From the NCBI GenBank assembly GCA_036488725.1, contig DASXHD010000132.1:36882-100881 (forward strand): a stretch of 64,000 nucleotides of DNA, given 5' to 3'. Below, piece by piece: positions 50,432 to 59,887 of this stretch. Made by a program: the position numbers and the translations under genes. Below the pieces are notes generated by a model. The model saw nothing but the letters and a program-made list of their open reading frames with translations, was not told where the DNA came from and did no database searches. How positions within the stretch are numbered: position 1 is the first letter of the stretch; every line of letters begins with the position of its first letter. This DNA comes from DASXHD01 sp036488725 (GTDB lineage: Bacteria; Myxococcota_A; Polyangia; Polyangiales; Polyangiaceae).

Positions 50432-51700
50432 ATGCGACTCTTGTTCATGGCGGCCGCGGCCGCGGCCGCGTTCGCTTCCGGATGCGGCGCGTATTACGAG
50501 GATGTCCCTGCTTTCGGGCAGTCGGACCCGACGGCTCCGTACACGGCGCAAGAGCAAGGCGTCGCTGACAATACGACCCAAATTTCGCAGGTCGCGGGAC
50601 AAGAAGTCAGCCTCGATCAGCCTTCCGACGAGTACACCGACACCGACCCGGCAGCGCTGACCGACTTCAAGGCGGCGCTCGATCCGTATGGTCAGTGGGC
50701 GGACGACGCGCAGTACGGCACCGTCTGGCAGCCAGATCCGGGCGTCGTCGGAAATGATTTCGAGCCGTACGTCAGCGCCGGTCACTGGACGTACGACAAT
50801 GACGACTACACGTGGGCGAGCGACTACGACTGGGGTTGGGCGCCGTTTCACTATGGGCGCTGGGTTTGGATCGCGGGCCGCGGATGGAGCTGGATTCCGG
50901 GGCGCAGGTACGCCGGCGCTTGGGTGAGCTGGCGCGTCGGCGATCCCGGATACGGCTACATCGGCTGGGGACCGCTCGCGCCGAGCTGGTACTGGCGCGA
51001 CGGCGTCGCGTACGACATCGGCTGGGCCGTCGGCAATCCGTACGTGTTTTGCGGGCTCGGCGATTTCTTCTCGCCGTCACTCCACGGGCGAACGCTCGCG
51101 GGGCCGCAGGTCGGCGTGGTCGCGGGACGAACCCACCCCTATCAAGGGCAGCGGACGCCGGCGCATCCGACGGTCGGCCCGACGCCTTCGAAGTACGGGC
51201 TCGCGCTTCCGCCGGTGAGAGGGCCGGCGACGCCGGGGATCGTTCGGGCGCGTGCGTTCGCGCGGCCGAGCACGGCGGTCGCGTTCGGCGCGCGCGCTCC
51301 GGCGTACACGACGAGACCGCAGGTCGAGCCTTTCGCGACGCGCAGCTTCGGCAGTTACGACCATGCCGTCGTGCGGGCGCCGCAATATCGCGGCGTCGCG
51401 CCGACTCCGTATTATCGCGCGCCCTATCGGATCGCGCCGTCGCCCTACGCGCGCGCGGAGGGACCCGTCTATCGAGGCAACGGCGGCGGGCCGGTCTATC
51501 GCAGCGCGCCGGCCTATCGCGGCGGGGCGATGAATTACGGGCGGCCCTCGCCCGTGTATCGCGGCACCGCGCCGACGCAGTCGTATACGAATCCGTCGTC
51601 GCACGCGTCCTCCTCGTCGCACTTCGGCGGGAGCCACTTCGGCGGCGGGAGCCACTTCGGCGGCGGACACTTCGGAGGGGGCGGCGGTCATCACCGCTGA
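50432..51700 (+). CDS. DUF6600-type lipoprotein with Gly/His-rich tail
   Basis: A 422-residue lipoprotein. ATG 50432 follows GGAGG at nine bases; lipobox AFASGC. Residues ~75-190 are the aromatic YGQWADDAQYGTVWQP / WAPFHYGRWVWIAGRGWSWIPG / YIGWGPLAPSWYW series typical of DUF6600 (FecR-associated) proteins. The rest is low complexity: VYRG/YRAP repeats and a tail of HFGG units ending GGGGGHHR, which could bind metal ions. Divergent from prkA with a 103-bp gap containing a TTGCGG/TAAGAT pair at 16-bp spacing that may be its promoter. Confidence 0.78.
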   Translation: MRLLFMAAAAAAAFASGCGAYYEDVPAFGQSDPTAPYTAQEQGVADNTTQISQVAGQEVSLDQPSDEYTDTDPAALTDFKAALDPYGQWADDAQYGTVWQPDPGVVGNDFEPYVSAGHWTYDNDDYTWASDYDWGWAPFHYGRWVWIAGRGWSWIPGRRYAGAWVSWRVGDPGYGYIGWGPLAPSWYWRDGVAYDIGWAVGNPYVFCGLGDFFSPSLHGRTLAGPQVGVVAGRTHPYQGQRTPAHPTVGPTPSKYGLALPPVRGPATPGIVRARAFARPSTAVAFGARAPAYTTRPQVEPFATRSFGSYDHAVVRAPQYRGVAPTPYYRAPYRIAPSPYARAEGPVYRGNGGGPVYRSAPAYRGGAMNYGRPSPVYRGTAPTQSYTNPSSHASSSSHFGGSHFGGGSHFGGGHFGGGGGHHR

Positions 51701-51719
51701 CACCGGGAGGAGATCATCG

Positions 51720-52286
51720 ATGCGTGCAGCGCTCTTCGCCACTGCGTTTCTCGTTCCCATGCTCGCGGCGTGCCTCATCGGGCACGACGATCACTCGAAC
51801 GGAAATAATTCTTCGCCGGACCCGCAAAACGATCAGCCGCTCGTCGTCTCGATCGACACGAATCAAACGATGTCGCACGTCGCGGGCGGAAGTGGCGTCG
51901 GCCTCTTCGTTCAGTACGCCGCCGGCGGACATTGGAAAGTTCGCTGGACGTGCGACACGTCGCTCTCCGGTCTCTCGTGCGATTTCGCCGTGAAAATGAG
52001 CGGAACCGCGATCGCGAACGGCAAGAGCACGTTCGACCCGTCCGAGTCGGGCGACACGATGCGCTCGCCCACGCCCGACGAGATCGATTTGACGTCGCAC
52101 ACGACCGTGGCCGTGGACGAGCTCGACTTCGACGCCGCGCCGGGCGCGGATTTGAAAATTGATTTGTCCGTCAGCGGGCTGCGCGACGGCTCGTTCTTCT
52201 TCTTCGTACAGAACGGACAGATCGACGGAAACTTCCCGACATCGAAGCTGAGCGACCCGCTCGTGTTCGAGCCGTCGGCGCCCTGA
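51720..52286 (+). CDS. Lipoprotein with beta-sandwich-like mature domain
   Basis: A 188-residue lipoprotein with GGAGGAG before ATG 51720 and lipobox PMLAAC (Cys18). A Ser/Asn/Asp linker leads to a ~140-residue domain with alternating strands and one disulfide-type pair (WTCDTSLSGLSC). Only 19 bp separate it from the DUF6600 gene, so it is probably co-transcribed. No family recognised. Confidence 0.6.
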   Translation: MRAALFATAFLVPMLAACLIGHDDHSNGNNSSPDPQNDQPLVVSIDTNQTMSHVAGGSGVGLFVQYAAGGHWKVRWTCDTSLSGLSCDFAVKMSGTAIANGKSTFDPSESGDTMRSPTPDEIDLTSHTTVAVDELDFDAAPGADLKIDLSVSGLRDGSFFFFVQNGQIDGNFPTSKLSDPLVFEPSAP

Positions 52287-52293
52287 AACGAGA

Positions 52294-52758
52294 ATGCTCG
52301 CGGTCGTCGGTCTCGGCGCGAATTTGGGGGATCGCGTCGGCGCGCTGCGCGCGGCCGAGGCGCGCGTTGGCGAGCTCGGCGTCGTGCGCGCTCGCTCGCG
52401 CGTTTACGAAACCGATCCAGTGGACGCGCCGCCGCCGAATTATTTGAACGCGGCGGTCGCGCTCGAGACCGAGCTCGCTCCAGAAGATTTGATGCGCGCG
52501 CTCCTCGCGATCGAAGCGTCGATGGGGCGCGTGCGCGCCGAAAAAAATGGACCGCGCACGATCGATCTCGACGTTCTTTGGATCGAGGGCGTCGCGCTCG
52601 CGAGCGAAGTGCTCACCGTGCCGCATCCGCGATTGACCGAGCGCGCGTTCGCGCTCGTGCCGTTGCTCGAAGTCGCGCCCGGCGCGCGCGATCCGGCGAC
52701 GGGCCGCGCGTACGCCGAGATCGCGCTCGACCGCGCCGGGATTCGCGCCGTTCCGTAG
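52294..52758 (+). CDS. folK: 2-amino-4-hydroxy-6-hydroxymethyldihydropteridine pyrophosphokinase
   Basis: Transfers pyrophosphate from ATP to hydroxymethyl-dihydropterin in folate synthesis. The 154-residue product has the N-terminal GLGANLGDR, the active-site GPRTIDLDVLWIEG and the PHPRLTERAFALVPLLEVAP signature. Full length. Located seven bp after a lipoprotein gene and apart from other fol genes. Confidence 0.94.
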   Translation: MLAVVGLGANLGDRVGALRAAEARVGELGVVRARSRVYETDPVDAPPPNYLNAAVALETELAPEDLMRALLAIEASMGRVRAEKNGPRTIDLDVLWIEGVALASEVLTVPHPRLTERAFALVPLLEVAPGARDPATGRAYAEIALDRAGIRAVP

Positions 52759-52797
52759 CTCTCACGCGCGCTCGACGACCGCTTCGTCGAGCCGAAG

Positions 52798-53985
52798 TCA
52801 TCGATGATCTTCCGAGAGCTCCTCGACGAGCTTTTCGAGCTCATCGTCTTCTGCGTCGAGGATGCGGATCATTCGTTCGCGGAGCTCGGGCTCGGCGCAT
52901 CGTTCGGCGGCGACGCGGACGCGCGGTTTTTCGTCTTCGGCGATGCGCGTTCGGATCGCGATCGCGGCGGCGATTCGCTCGCTCGCGTTCGCGTTCGTGC
53001 TCTCCACGAGCTCGAAGAGCCGAGAACGCGCGACGCCCATCGTGCGGAACGCGCCCTCCGCGCCTTCGCCGACTCGGCGGAGCTGATCGAGCCATTCGCG
53101 GGCGCTCTGCCGGCCGCGATCGAGCACCGCCGTGAGCGCGTCCGCCCCGGCTGCGTGCTCGTGAAAAGCGCGCTGCGCTTGTTGGATGCGTCGCACGACG
53201 GCGGCGGCCTCGTCGGCGCGTTGCTCGTCGAGCGCGCGCTGGCGTTCGACGCCTTGACCGGTTTGCATTCCGCCGACGCGAAGGACGATGCGGTCCTCGC
53301 CGGCGAGGCCCAAGACGATCGCGTCGCCGTCGGACGCGACGTGCGTGATCTTCTCGTGCGGAATGAACTCGCGGCGCCGGAGCGGTCCGCGGAACGCGAG
53401 CCCGTCGGCGCCGATGTGCAGAACGAGCCGCGACGCGGCCCAGATCGTCGCGACGATCAGCGCGATGCCGCCGCCGGCCGCCGCCGCTTTCACGAGCGCC
53501 GACGGCCCGAAGATCGTGCCGAGGATCGTGGCCGCCAAGGTCGCCGCGACGATCCCCCACGCCCGTGCCGACGGCGCGTGAGTCAGCGCGACCTCGAGCG
53601 TCGAGCTCGCCGCGTCGAGCCCGAGTGCGCGCACGAGCGCGTCGCCCTCGAGGTTGTTCGGCACCTCGACGTCCAGGTTCGTGCGGCCGCGAAGCGCGAC
53701 GAACGTTCGGCCGTCTTGGTGCTTGAGCAACGCCCCGTGGAACGCGGCGCGCGGCACGAGACGTTGCCCGATGCGAAGCCCTTGCTCCGACGCGACGATG
53801 TGGACGCGCCGGCTCGAAGCGGCGGCGAGCGCGAGCCGCGCGAAGAGACCGGTTGCGATGAGCGCGGTGACGAGGAACGCCACGCCCCGAAGCACGAACG
53901 ACATCGCGAAGAGCCCGACGCCGATCGCGATCAGCCTCGCCGGCGACAACGGCCGCCGAACGACCGTGTCGAGCTCGTAGCTCAC
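52798..53985 (-). CDS. Membrane protein with PH-like domains, coupled to FHA-sigma54 regulator
   Basis: A 395-residue protein from GTG 53985, overlapping the FHA regulator stop as GTGA. Two hydrophobic helix pairs (residues ~17-50 and ~130-175) are each followed by a PH/bPH2-like strand set (VHIVASEQGLRIGQRLVPRAAF and LHIGADGLAFRGPLRRREFIPHEKITHV). The last ~150 residues form a charged helical region ending in DAEDDELEKLVEELSEDHR. The coupling suggests it works with, or is controlled by, the regulator. Confidence 0.65.
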   Translation of the reverse strand: MSYELDTVVRRPLSPARLIAIGVGLFAMSFVLRGVAFLVTALIATGLFARLALAAASSRRVHIVASEQGLRIGQRLVPRAAFHGALLKHQDGRTFVALRGRTNLDVEVPNNLEGDALVRALGLDAASSTLEVALTHAPSARAWGIVAATLAATILGTIFGPSALVKAAAAGGGIALIVATIWAASRLVLHIGADGLAFRGPLRRREFIPHEKITHVASDGDAIVLGLAGEDRIVLRVGGMQTGQGVERQRALDEQRADEAAAVVRRIQQAQRAFHEHAAGADALTAVLDRGRQSAREWLDQLRRVGEGAEGAFRTMGVARSRLFELVESTNANASERIAAAIAIRTRIAEDEKPRVRVAAERCAEPELRERMIRILDAEDDELEKLVEELSEDHR

Positions 53986-55925
53986 AGCCCGTAGGCGCGG
54001 AGCTTCTTGTGCAGGCCTTCGCGCGTGATGCCGAGCGCCCGCGCCGCCGCGGTCTTGTTGTTGCCGTGCTCGCGCAGCGCTTCGATGAGGAGCCAGCGCT
54101 CGACTTGGTCCATCATTTCTTTGAGCGTGCCCTTCGTCGGGCGAACGCGGTCGACCATGCCTTCGACTTGGCGAACGCGCGGCGAGAGCATGTCGGGCGT
54201 GACGAACCCGCCGGGGTCGAGCTGGATGACGAGCCGCTGCACTTCGTTTTGAAGCTCGCGCACGTTGCCCGGCCACTCGTAGCTTTGCAAAAGCTCCATC
54301 GCTTGCTGCGAGAAGCCGCCGGCCGCTTTTCCGAGCTCTTGCGAGAAGCGCTGCAAAAAATGATTCGCGATGAGCGGCACGTCGTCGCGCCGTTCGCGGA
54401 GCGGCGGCACGCGGAGCGGGAAGACCTTCAACCGGTAATAAAGATCTTCGCGGAAGCGCCCCTCGGCGACTTCTTTCTCGAGGTTGCGGTTCGTGGCGGC
54501 GACGATGCGCACGTCCACTTTGCGCTCGGCGGTCGCGCCGATGGGACGAATCTCGCCCTCTTGCAGCGCGCGAAGGAGCTTCGACTGGAGCGAGATCGGC
54601 ATCTCGGTCACTTCGTCGAGGAAGAGCGTGCCGCCGTCGGCGATTTCGAAGAGGCCTTTCTTGTCTTCGTGCGCGCCGGTGAACGAGCCTTTTTTGTGAC
54701 CGAAGAGCTCGCTCTCGAGGAGGTTCTCGGGCATCGCCGCGCAGTTTTGCGAGACGAACAATTTGTCGCGACGGCGCGAGCGATAATGCACCGCGGCGGC
54801 GACGAGCTCTTTGCCGACGCCGGTCTCGCCTTCGATCAGCACGGTCACGCGTGTGTCGACGACTTTCTCGAGCTGACCGATCAGCGTGCGCATCGCGGGG
54901 GAGCCGCCGATGATTTCTTGTTTGCTCCCCGAGCGCCCGCCGGTGCGTCGCTCTTGCTCGCGGCCTTTGAGGAACTGATTCTCTTTTCTGAGGCGCTCTT
55001 CTGCGGCTTTCAGTCGCTTCACGAGGCGCGCGTTGGCGACCGCGAGCGACGAGTGATGCGCGAGCACCGTGATGAGCTCGAGGTCTTGCGACGTGAAGAC
55101 GCCGGCCGACTCGCGATTGTCCAGCTGGAGGACCCCGAGGATTTCGTCGCGCTTCCACAGTGGCACGCCCATCGTCGAGCGGATTTGCGCGCCCATGAGC
55201 GACTCGGTGTTGGCGACCTCGCGCGGCGCGTCGGCCGCGACCACGGCGCCGCGCTCGGTGATCACTTTGCGAAACACGCTCCGCGTGATCGGAATCGGCC
55301 CTTGCTGCTGCGGCTGCCCGCGCACGCGCGTCATGATGGGCACGTAGCCCGAGACGCCCGCCGACGGGTCGACGTCGTCGTCGCGGAGGATCATCGTCAC
55401 GTGCGTCGCGCGCGGCACGAGCTCGAGCACCGCGTCGGCGATCGCGACGAGCACGTCGGACAAGTCGTCGGCCTCGCCGATTCTTTTTTGCGCTTCGTAG
55501 AGCGCGCGGAGGCGCGTCGTGTCTTGCTCGACGTGCGTCGCCTGCGCCGGGATGTCGTCGATGCTGCGAAACGCGAGCACTTGCGCCGTGCGTTCGTCCT
55601 CTTCGTCGGCCTGCAGCGTCACCGCGAGGCGGACGCCTTGCTCGCCGTGGCCGAGCTCGATCACGTCGCCGCTCTCGAGCAGGAACGGCGCGCCTTCGAC
55701 CGCGTGACGCTCGCCGCGCCGCATGACCGCCGTGCCGTTGGTCGAGCGCAAATCATGGAGCGCCCAGCCGCCGTCGTTCGGCTGAACGCGCGCGTGGTCG
55801 CCCGACACGTGATCGTCGGTGAGCAGCAGATCGTTGCCGTCGGCGCGCCCGATGCGCAGCACGTCGGTCGACGACTCGACCTTCGCGCCGCGCTTCTGGC
55901 CGCTCTCGACTTCGATCCTAATCAT
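53982..55925 (-). CDS. FHA-GAF sigma54-dependent transcriptional activator
   Basis: A 647-residue enhancer-binding protein. Domains: FHA (1-105; RIGR at 24-27, phosphothreonine-binding DHVSGDHARV and STNGT), GAF (~140-305), AAA+ sigma54 activation (335-575; Walker A GETGVGKE 366-373, GSFTGA loop 413-418 in place of GAFTGA, Walker B LFLDE 434-438) and a C-terminal Fis-type HTH (KTAAARALGITREGLHKKL). FHA-linked activators are a myxobacterial speciality wiring Ser/Thr kinases to sigma54 promoters. The kinase at 21312 and the GG-N10-GC sites near 41 kb are conceivable partners but unlinked. Confidence 0.92.
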   Translation of the reverse strand: MIRIEVESGQKRGAKVESSTDVLRIGRADGNDLLLTDDHVSGDHARVQPNDGGWALHDLRSTNGTAVMRRGERHAVEGAPFLLESGDVIELGHGEQGVRLAVTLQADEEDERTAQVLAFRSIDDIPAQATHVEQDTTRLRALYEAQKRIGEADDLSDVLVAIADAVLELVPRATHVTMILRDDDVDPSAGVSGYVPIMTRVRGQPQQQGPIPITRSVFRKVITERGAVVAADAPREVANTESLMGAQIRSTMGVPLWKRDEILGVLQLDNRESAGVFTSQDLELITVLAHHSSLAVANARLVKRLKAAEERLRKENQFLKGREQERRTGGRSGSKQEIIGGSPAMRTLIGQLEKVVDTRVTVLIEGETGVGKELVAAAVHYRSRRRDKLFVSQNCAAMPENLLESELFGHKKGSFTGAHEDKKGLFEIADGGTLFLDEVTEMPISLQSKLLRALQEGEIRPIGATAERKVDVRIVAATNRNLEKEVAEGRFREDLYYRLKVFPLRVPPLRERRDDVPLIANHFLQRFSQELGKAAGGFSQQAMELLQSYEWPGNVRELQNEVQRLVIQLDPGGFVTPDMLSPRVRQVEGMVDRVRPTKGTLKEMMDQVERWLLIEALREHGNNKTAAARALGITREGLHKKLRAYGL

Positions 55926-55940
55926 GTATTGTGCAATGAG

Positions 55941-57674
55941 TTACTGGCTTGCGCGCGCGCGCAGCATGAGCGCGACTTTCGTGACCGAGTCGTCGCCCTT
56001 GAGCGCCTCGTTGTCCTTGCGCTTCGTGTCGTCGGCGACGATCTTGTCGAGCGCCGCCGCGTCGGCCGCGTCGCCTTTCGGCGCGAGGTGATTGATCGCG
56101 ACCGCCATCGCGAGCCGCGCGCCCGGGTTGGTGACCTTCGGGATGTGCGCGATGAGGTCCTTGCGCGTCTGCTCGTTGCCGTGGATGCCCGCCATGTACG
56201 CGGCTTTGATCGCCTTCCAGTTGGCGTTGGTCGTCTGCGGGATCGGCTCGTCGAGGATCTTCACGTAGCAGGCCGCGTCGACGTGGCACTGGTCGACGCC
56301 GTCCGCCGCGAACTTGAAGACCGCGCGAACGTTGTCGGCGACTTGTTTCTTCTCGTTGACCGAGAGTCCGCTGTTCTCGAGGTTCGTGAGCGCCTTCTCG
56401 ACGTTCGCTTTGTCGGCAGGTCCCATCAGTTTGATCGCCGATTGAATCGCGCTGACCTTCGCGCTCAGCATGTTCGTGCCCTTCGCGCCGGCCGCTTCGG
56501 CGAGCGCCCACGGGCCGAGCGCCGGATCGAAGAACTCGCTCGCGACGTTGAGCAGCTGCGCGCGCTCCGAGCCCGTGTCGTTGTCGCCTTTGTCGGCGAT
56601 CGGCGGGAGCTTCGCGTAGAGCGATTTGTACGTCGCCTCGAGCTGCGGCGTCGTCGGGAACCAAATGAGCATCTGCGCCGCGGCCGCGCGGTTCGTGTCG
56701 TTATCGAGCTGCGGGATGTACGAGATGATCGCGTCGCGCGCCGAGTCGAGCGACGTGTACGCGAGCACGTTGATCAAAATCGGCACGTACTCTTTCGTCT
56801 TCGGATCCCAATCGGCCTGGAGCTTCGCCAGATCCGGATCGGATCCGGTGAGCCCGGCCGCGAGGAACGGCTCCACGTCTTTGGGCATCTGCTGAATCGC
56901 CGCCGACGCGAGGTTCGCGACTTTGAGCTTGTTGCGCGTCATCAGCACTTCGACGAGCGGCTTCGCGGCGGGCTTGTATTTCAGCTCTTTGAGCACTTGC
57001 ACAGCGGTCGTCTGCCAGAAATCGAGCTGATCGTTGACCTTCGTCGTGCCCGCCTCGCTCGGCGAGTCGTCGAGGATCGCCGGCGCTTTGATCGCGACGA
57101 TCGCTTTGTCGCCGTACGACGGATCCTTCACCGCGAGGATCGCGTCGTGGATCGCCTGCGTGCCTTGGATCGAGTTGGTCTTGGACGGCTTGTACTTGGT
57201 GAAACAATTCCAGAGACCGTCGATGACCGACTTGTCGAGCTTCTCGCCCGCCTTGGCCATCACGCCGACCGACTCCGCCGCGAACTTCACGTCCTCGTCG
57301 GTCTTGCCGAGCTCGTAGTCGTTGAGCGCCTTCGCGAGCGCGGGCTCGGTCCGCGGATCGTGCATGTCCGCGAGCTCTTTCATCAGATCTTTGCGCGTTT
57401 TGTCGTCGAGGCCGCCGGCCGTGTACGTCTTGGTCAGCGGGTCGACGATGACGTCGAGCACTTTTTTGACTGCCGGATCGTCGCGCTTGTTGTTCGCGCT
57501 CGAGAGCGCGTCTTCGTAAAACTGGCCGAGTCGCTTGATCGCGGTGCCGCGCTGGGCGGGGTCGTCGAGACGCTTTACCCAAGTCGCCGGATCGTTTTCA
57601 TCGGCGCATCCCATCAGCGGTGCGGCCGCGGCGAGCGCGATCGAAAATGCAACGAAGCGGGATGCGGTCTTCAT
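55941..57674 (-). CDS. HEAT-repeat-type lipoprotein
   Basis: A 577-residue lipoprotein (lipobox APLMGC, Cys23) built almost entirely of ~35-40-residue helical repeats (DPAQRGTAIKRLGQFYEDAL, DPRTEPALAKALNDY, KPAAKPLVEVLMTRNK, VANLASAAIQQMP), likely a HEAT solenoid. Only 15 bp precede the FHA regulator start, so the two may share a transcript. Function unknown; probable scaffold at the membrane. Confidence 0.75.
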   Translation of the reverse strand: MKTASRFVAFSIALAAAAPLMGCADENDPATWVKRLDDPAQRGTAIKRLGQFYEDALSSANNKRDDPAVKKVLDVIVDPLTKTYTAGGLDDKTRKDLMKELADMHDPRTEPALAKALNDYELGKTDEDVKFAAESVGVMAKAGEKLDKSVIDGLWNCFTKYKPSKTNSIQGTQAIHDAILAVKDPSYGDKAIVAIKAPAILDDSPSEAGTTKVNDQLDFWQTTAVQVLKELKYKPAAKPLVEVLMTRNKLKVANLASAAIQQMPKDVEPFLAAGLTGSDPDLAKLQADWDPKTKEYVPILINVLAYTSLDSARDAIISYIPQLDNDTNRAAAAQMLIWFPTTPQLEATYKSLYAKLPPIADKGDNDTGSERAQLLNVASEFFDPALGPWALAEAAGAKGTNMLSAKVSAIQSAIKLMGPADKANVEKALTNLENSGLSVNEKKQVADNVRAVFKFAADGVDQCHVDAACYVKILDEPIPQTTNANWKAIKAAYMAGIHGNEQTRKDLIAHIPKVTNPGARLAMAVAINHLAPKGDAADAAALDKIVADDTKRKDNEALKGDDSVTKVALMLRARASQ

Positions 57675-57763
57675 GAGGGGCTCTCCGTGAAAAAAACGCC
57701 GAAACGCGCGGAGGACGCTACTTCCCGGGCGCCTCGGGTGTCAACGGGCGGTCACACCCCTCC

Positions 57764-59884
57764 TTACAAGAGCTCGACGTCACGGAGGAGCTCGCTCGCG
57801 TCGATCGGGTCGAGCTCGCCGAACGTGGCGGGTCCTCCCGATCCGCGGCGGAGCGAAAGCTCGCACAAAGTCTGGTCCGGCGGTCGCGAGGCCAGAAAAT
57901 CGAGGCCCGGCTCGGTTTCGAGCATGGCGAGGAAGCCGCCGCGGATCGGCTTGCCGATGGCGTAATCATGAAAGCCCCAGCCGCGATGGCGCAGCGAATA
58001 GAAGCGCTCGCCGGCGACGGCGCGCCCCTCGAAACGGTCGAGCGAGCTCCGGGCGGCGGTTTTTTCGTCGAGCGCGAAGACCTCGCGGGCGAGCTGGGGG
58101 AACGGCTGCACGATGCGGTAGTCGTCGAGGAGCGCGGACCAAGTCGCCGCGCGCGCGCCGAGCGCGATCGGATGCGCGATGCGAACGCGCTCTTCGCCGA
58201 GCGGGACTTCGCGGTCGTCCTCGCCGGCGAACCCGCCGTCTTCGGTCACGCGGAACGTGGCGCCCGATTCGCCGAGCCACACGAGGCGCCGCGCGAGGTG
58301 GAGCATCAGCGGATGCTCGAGGAAGAAGCCGCGAAAATCGGCGGCGCTCCACGCGCGCTGGGTGCACATCGCGCGTTCGAGACGGCGGACTTGGTCGGGT
58401 GCGATTTTTTTTGCGTCGGATTGGAGGCCTTTGAACGTGGCGACCGCGCGTGACGCGCGCTCGGCGTCGTCGGATTTGGTCGGACGGGGAAGACGCGCGA
58501 GACGCTCGCCCGATTCGTCGAAGAGCTCGGGCAGGAGCGCTTCGTCGAAGCTCACGCGAAACCGGCGCGTGCCGAAATCGAGCCACGTGCTGCCGCTCGG
58601 ATCGAGCCCGAGCGTCGGGACGAGACGATCGCCGAGCTCGTCGTGCGTGAGGTTTCGCTCTTTGGCGATGAGCTCGAGCGTCGCGTTCGCGTTCGCGCGG
58701 AGCGCGCCCTTCATCGTGCGCGCGATGCGGTCGATGTGCATGAGAGCGACGGTCGCCGGGTCCGCCGAAGGCGGGACGGCGCGAAAACCCAACGCCGGAT
58801 CCGCCGAAGGCGGGACGGCATGAATGGTCGACGCGGTCGCGATGAGCGAGAGTGCGTCGAGCGCGAGCCGCGAGCGCGCGTGCGAGCCCTCGTTGGCCCA
58901 GAGCGTCGTCCAATCGGCGAGCTTGCGCGCCACCATGTCGTCGCCGAGCGCGCCGGCCGCGAGGATCGCCCACTTGTGCTTCGTCTCGGCGCCGGCGAGG
59001 GCCCAACGATCGGCGAGCGTACCGCCGAGCGCGGCGAGCGACTCGGGCTCGCACACGGCGCGCACCGTCGCGATCGCATCGCGCGCAGCGCCCAGCGGCA
59101 AAAGCGAGAGCAACTGCACGAGCCGCTCGCGCGCTTCGTCGCCGATCGCGTCGGCCCGAATTTTCGGCATCGGGAGCGAGGCGAGATCGACGAACGACGG
59201 AAGCGAAGGTGCGCGCGACGGGAGCGGCTCGGGCGCGAAGAGCGCGTCGATCTCGGCGCTCGCCGCCCCGCCGTACGACGCGGCGGCCGCGCGAATCGCG
59301 GTCTCGTGACCTTCGCGTCGCAAGCGCGCGAGAAATCGCATCGCGCGTTTTCGCTCGGCGCTCTCCGAGCCGAGCGCGGACGGCAAAAATGCGAGCGCCG
59401 CGGTCTCGGCGTGCGCGCCCGCCCAACGCGCGAGCATTTCCTCGTCCTCGATTCGCGCGGCGACCTCGACCGAATCGACGCGCAAAAACGCTTCGAGCGC
59501 GCACGACGGCGCGCGTTTGGCGACCTCGAAGATCACGTCGAGCACTTCGAGCCCGAATTTGGCGAGCGCGGCGCGCACGATCCCGTAGTGCTCGAGAAAG
59601 CGCGGCTCGCACGTCTGCATCGCGCGCAAGAGATCGCTCTTCTCGAGGTTGGTCGCCGCGTCGATGCGCACGATGTCTTTCGTCTCGAGCTTGGTCAGGA
59701 TCTCTTCGCGCTCGCGGAGCTCGAGCTTGCGATCGGCGCCGCCGCCGGGATGCGCCCACGCGTGTTCTTGACCGCTCTCCCAAACGAGGCGCGGCTCGCG
59801 CGCCGGCACCGCGAGCGCGAGGACGTTCCGCCGGCGGGCCGGTGGCCACGGCGGCCGCGCAAGGACGTCGGGCAAGTCGGGCAT
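57764..59884 (-). CDS. DUF4132-type protein with internal 39-nt tandem repeat
   Basis: A 706-residue cytoplasmic protein. The C-terminal third has the LERAMCTQRAWSAADFRGFFLEHPLMLHLARRLVW region and DYRIVQPFPQLAREVF segment expected of DUF4132 (MolR-related) proteins; the N-terminal part is Ala-rich helical repeats. Residues around 355-380 contain an in-frame duplication of 13 codons (two AVPPSADPA units, 58755-58819). Adjacent downstream in the opposite sense of the window is a short unknown gene, perhaps co-transcribed. Confidence 0.7.
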   Translation of the reverse strand: MPDLPDVLARPPWPPARRRNVLALAVPAREPRLVWESGQEHAWAHPGGGADRKLELREREEILTKLETKDIVRIDAATNLEKSDLLRAMQTCEPRFLEHYGIVRAALAKFGLEVLDVIFEVAKRAPSCALEAFLRVDSVEVAARIEDEEMLARWAGAHAETAALAFLPSALGSESAERKRAMRFLARLRREGHETAIRAAAASYGGAASAEIDALFAPEPLPSRAPSLPSFVDLASLPMPKIRADAIGDEARERLVQLLSLLPLGAARDAIATVRAVCEPESLAALGGTLADRWALAGAETKHKWAILAAGALGDDMVARKLADWTTLWANEGSHARSRLALDALSLIATASTIHAVPPSADPALGFRAVPPSADPATVALMHIDRIARTMKGALRANANATLELIAKERNLTHDELGDRLVPTLGLDPSGSTWLDFGTRRFRVSFDEALLPELFDESGERLARLPRPTKSDDAERASRAVATFKGLQSDAKKIAPDQVRRLERAMCTQRAWSAADFRGFFLEHPLMLHLARRLVWLGESGATFRVTEDGGFAGEDDREVPLGEERVRIAHPIALGARAATWSALLDDYRIVQPFPQLAREVFALDEKTAARSSLDRFEGRAVAGERFYSLRHRGWGFHDYAIGKPIRGGFLAMLETEPGLDFLASRPPDQTLCELSLRRGSGGPATFGELDPIDASELLRDVELL
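58755..58819. repeat. Tandem 39-nt repeat carrying a GC hairpin inside a gene
   Basis: Two 26-nt copies (58755-58780 and 58794-58819, one mismatch) are spaced 39 bp apart. Each contains the palindrome CCGCC-GAA-GGCGG. The spacing is a multiple of three, so the DUF4132 frame is kept and the peptide AVPPSADPA appears twice. Confidence 0.85.
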
Positions 59885-59887
59885 GGG

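Noticed and set aside
54009..57965. Very long plus-strand frame (1318 codons) opposite the FHA regulator and HEAT lipoprotein
   Set aside because: Low-complexity Arg/Glu/Leu translation with no domains; it mirrors the real minus-strand genes, a known effect in high-GC DNA.
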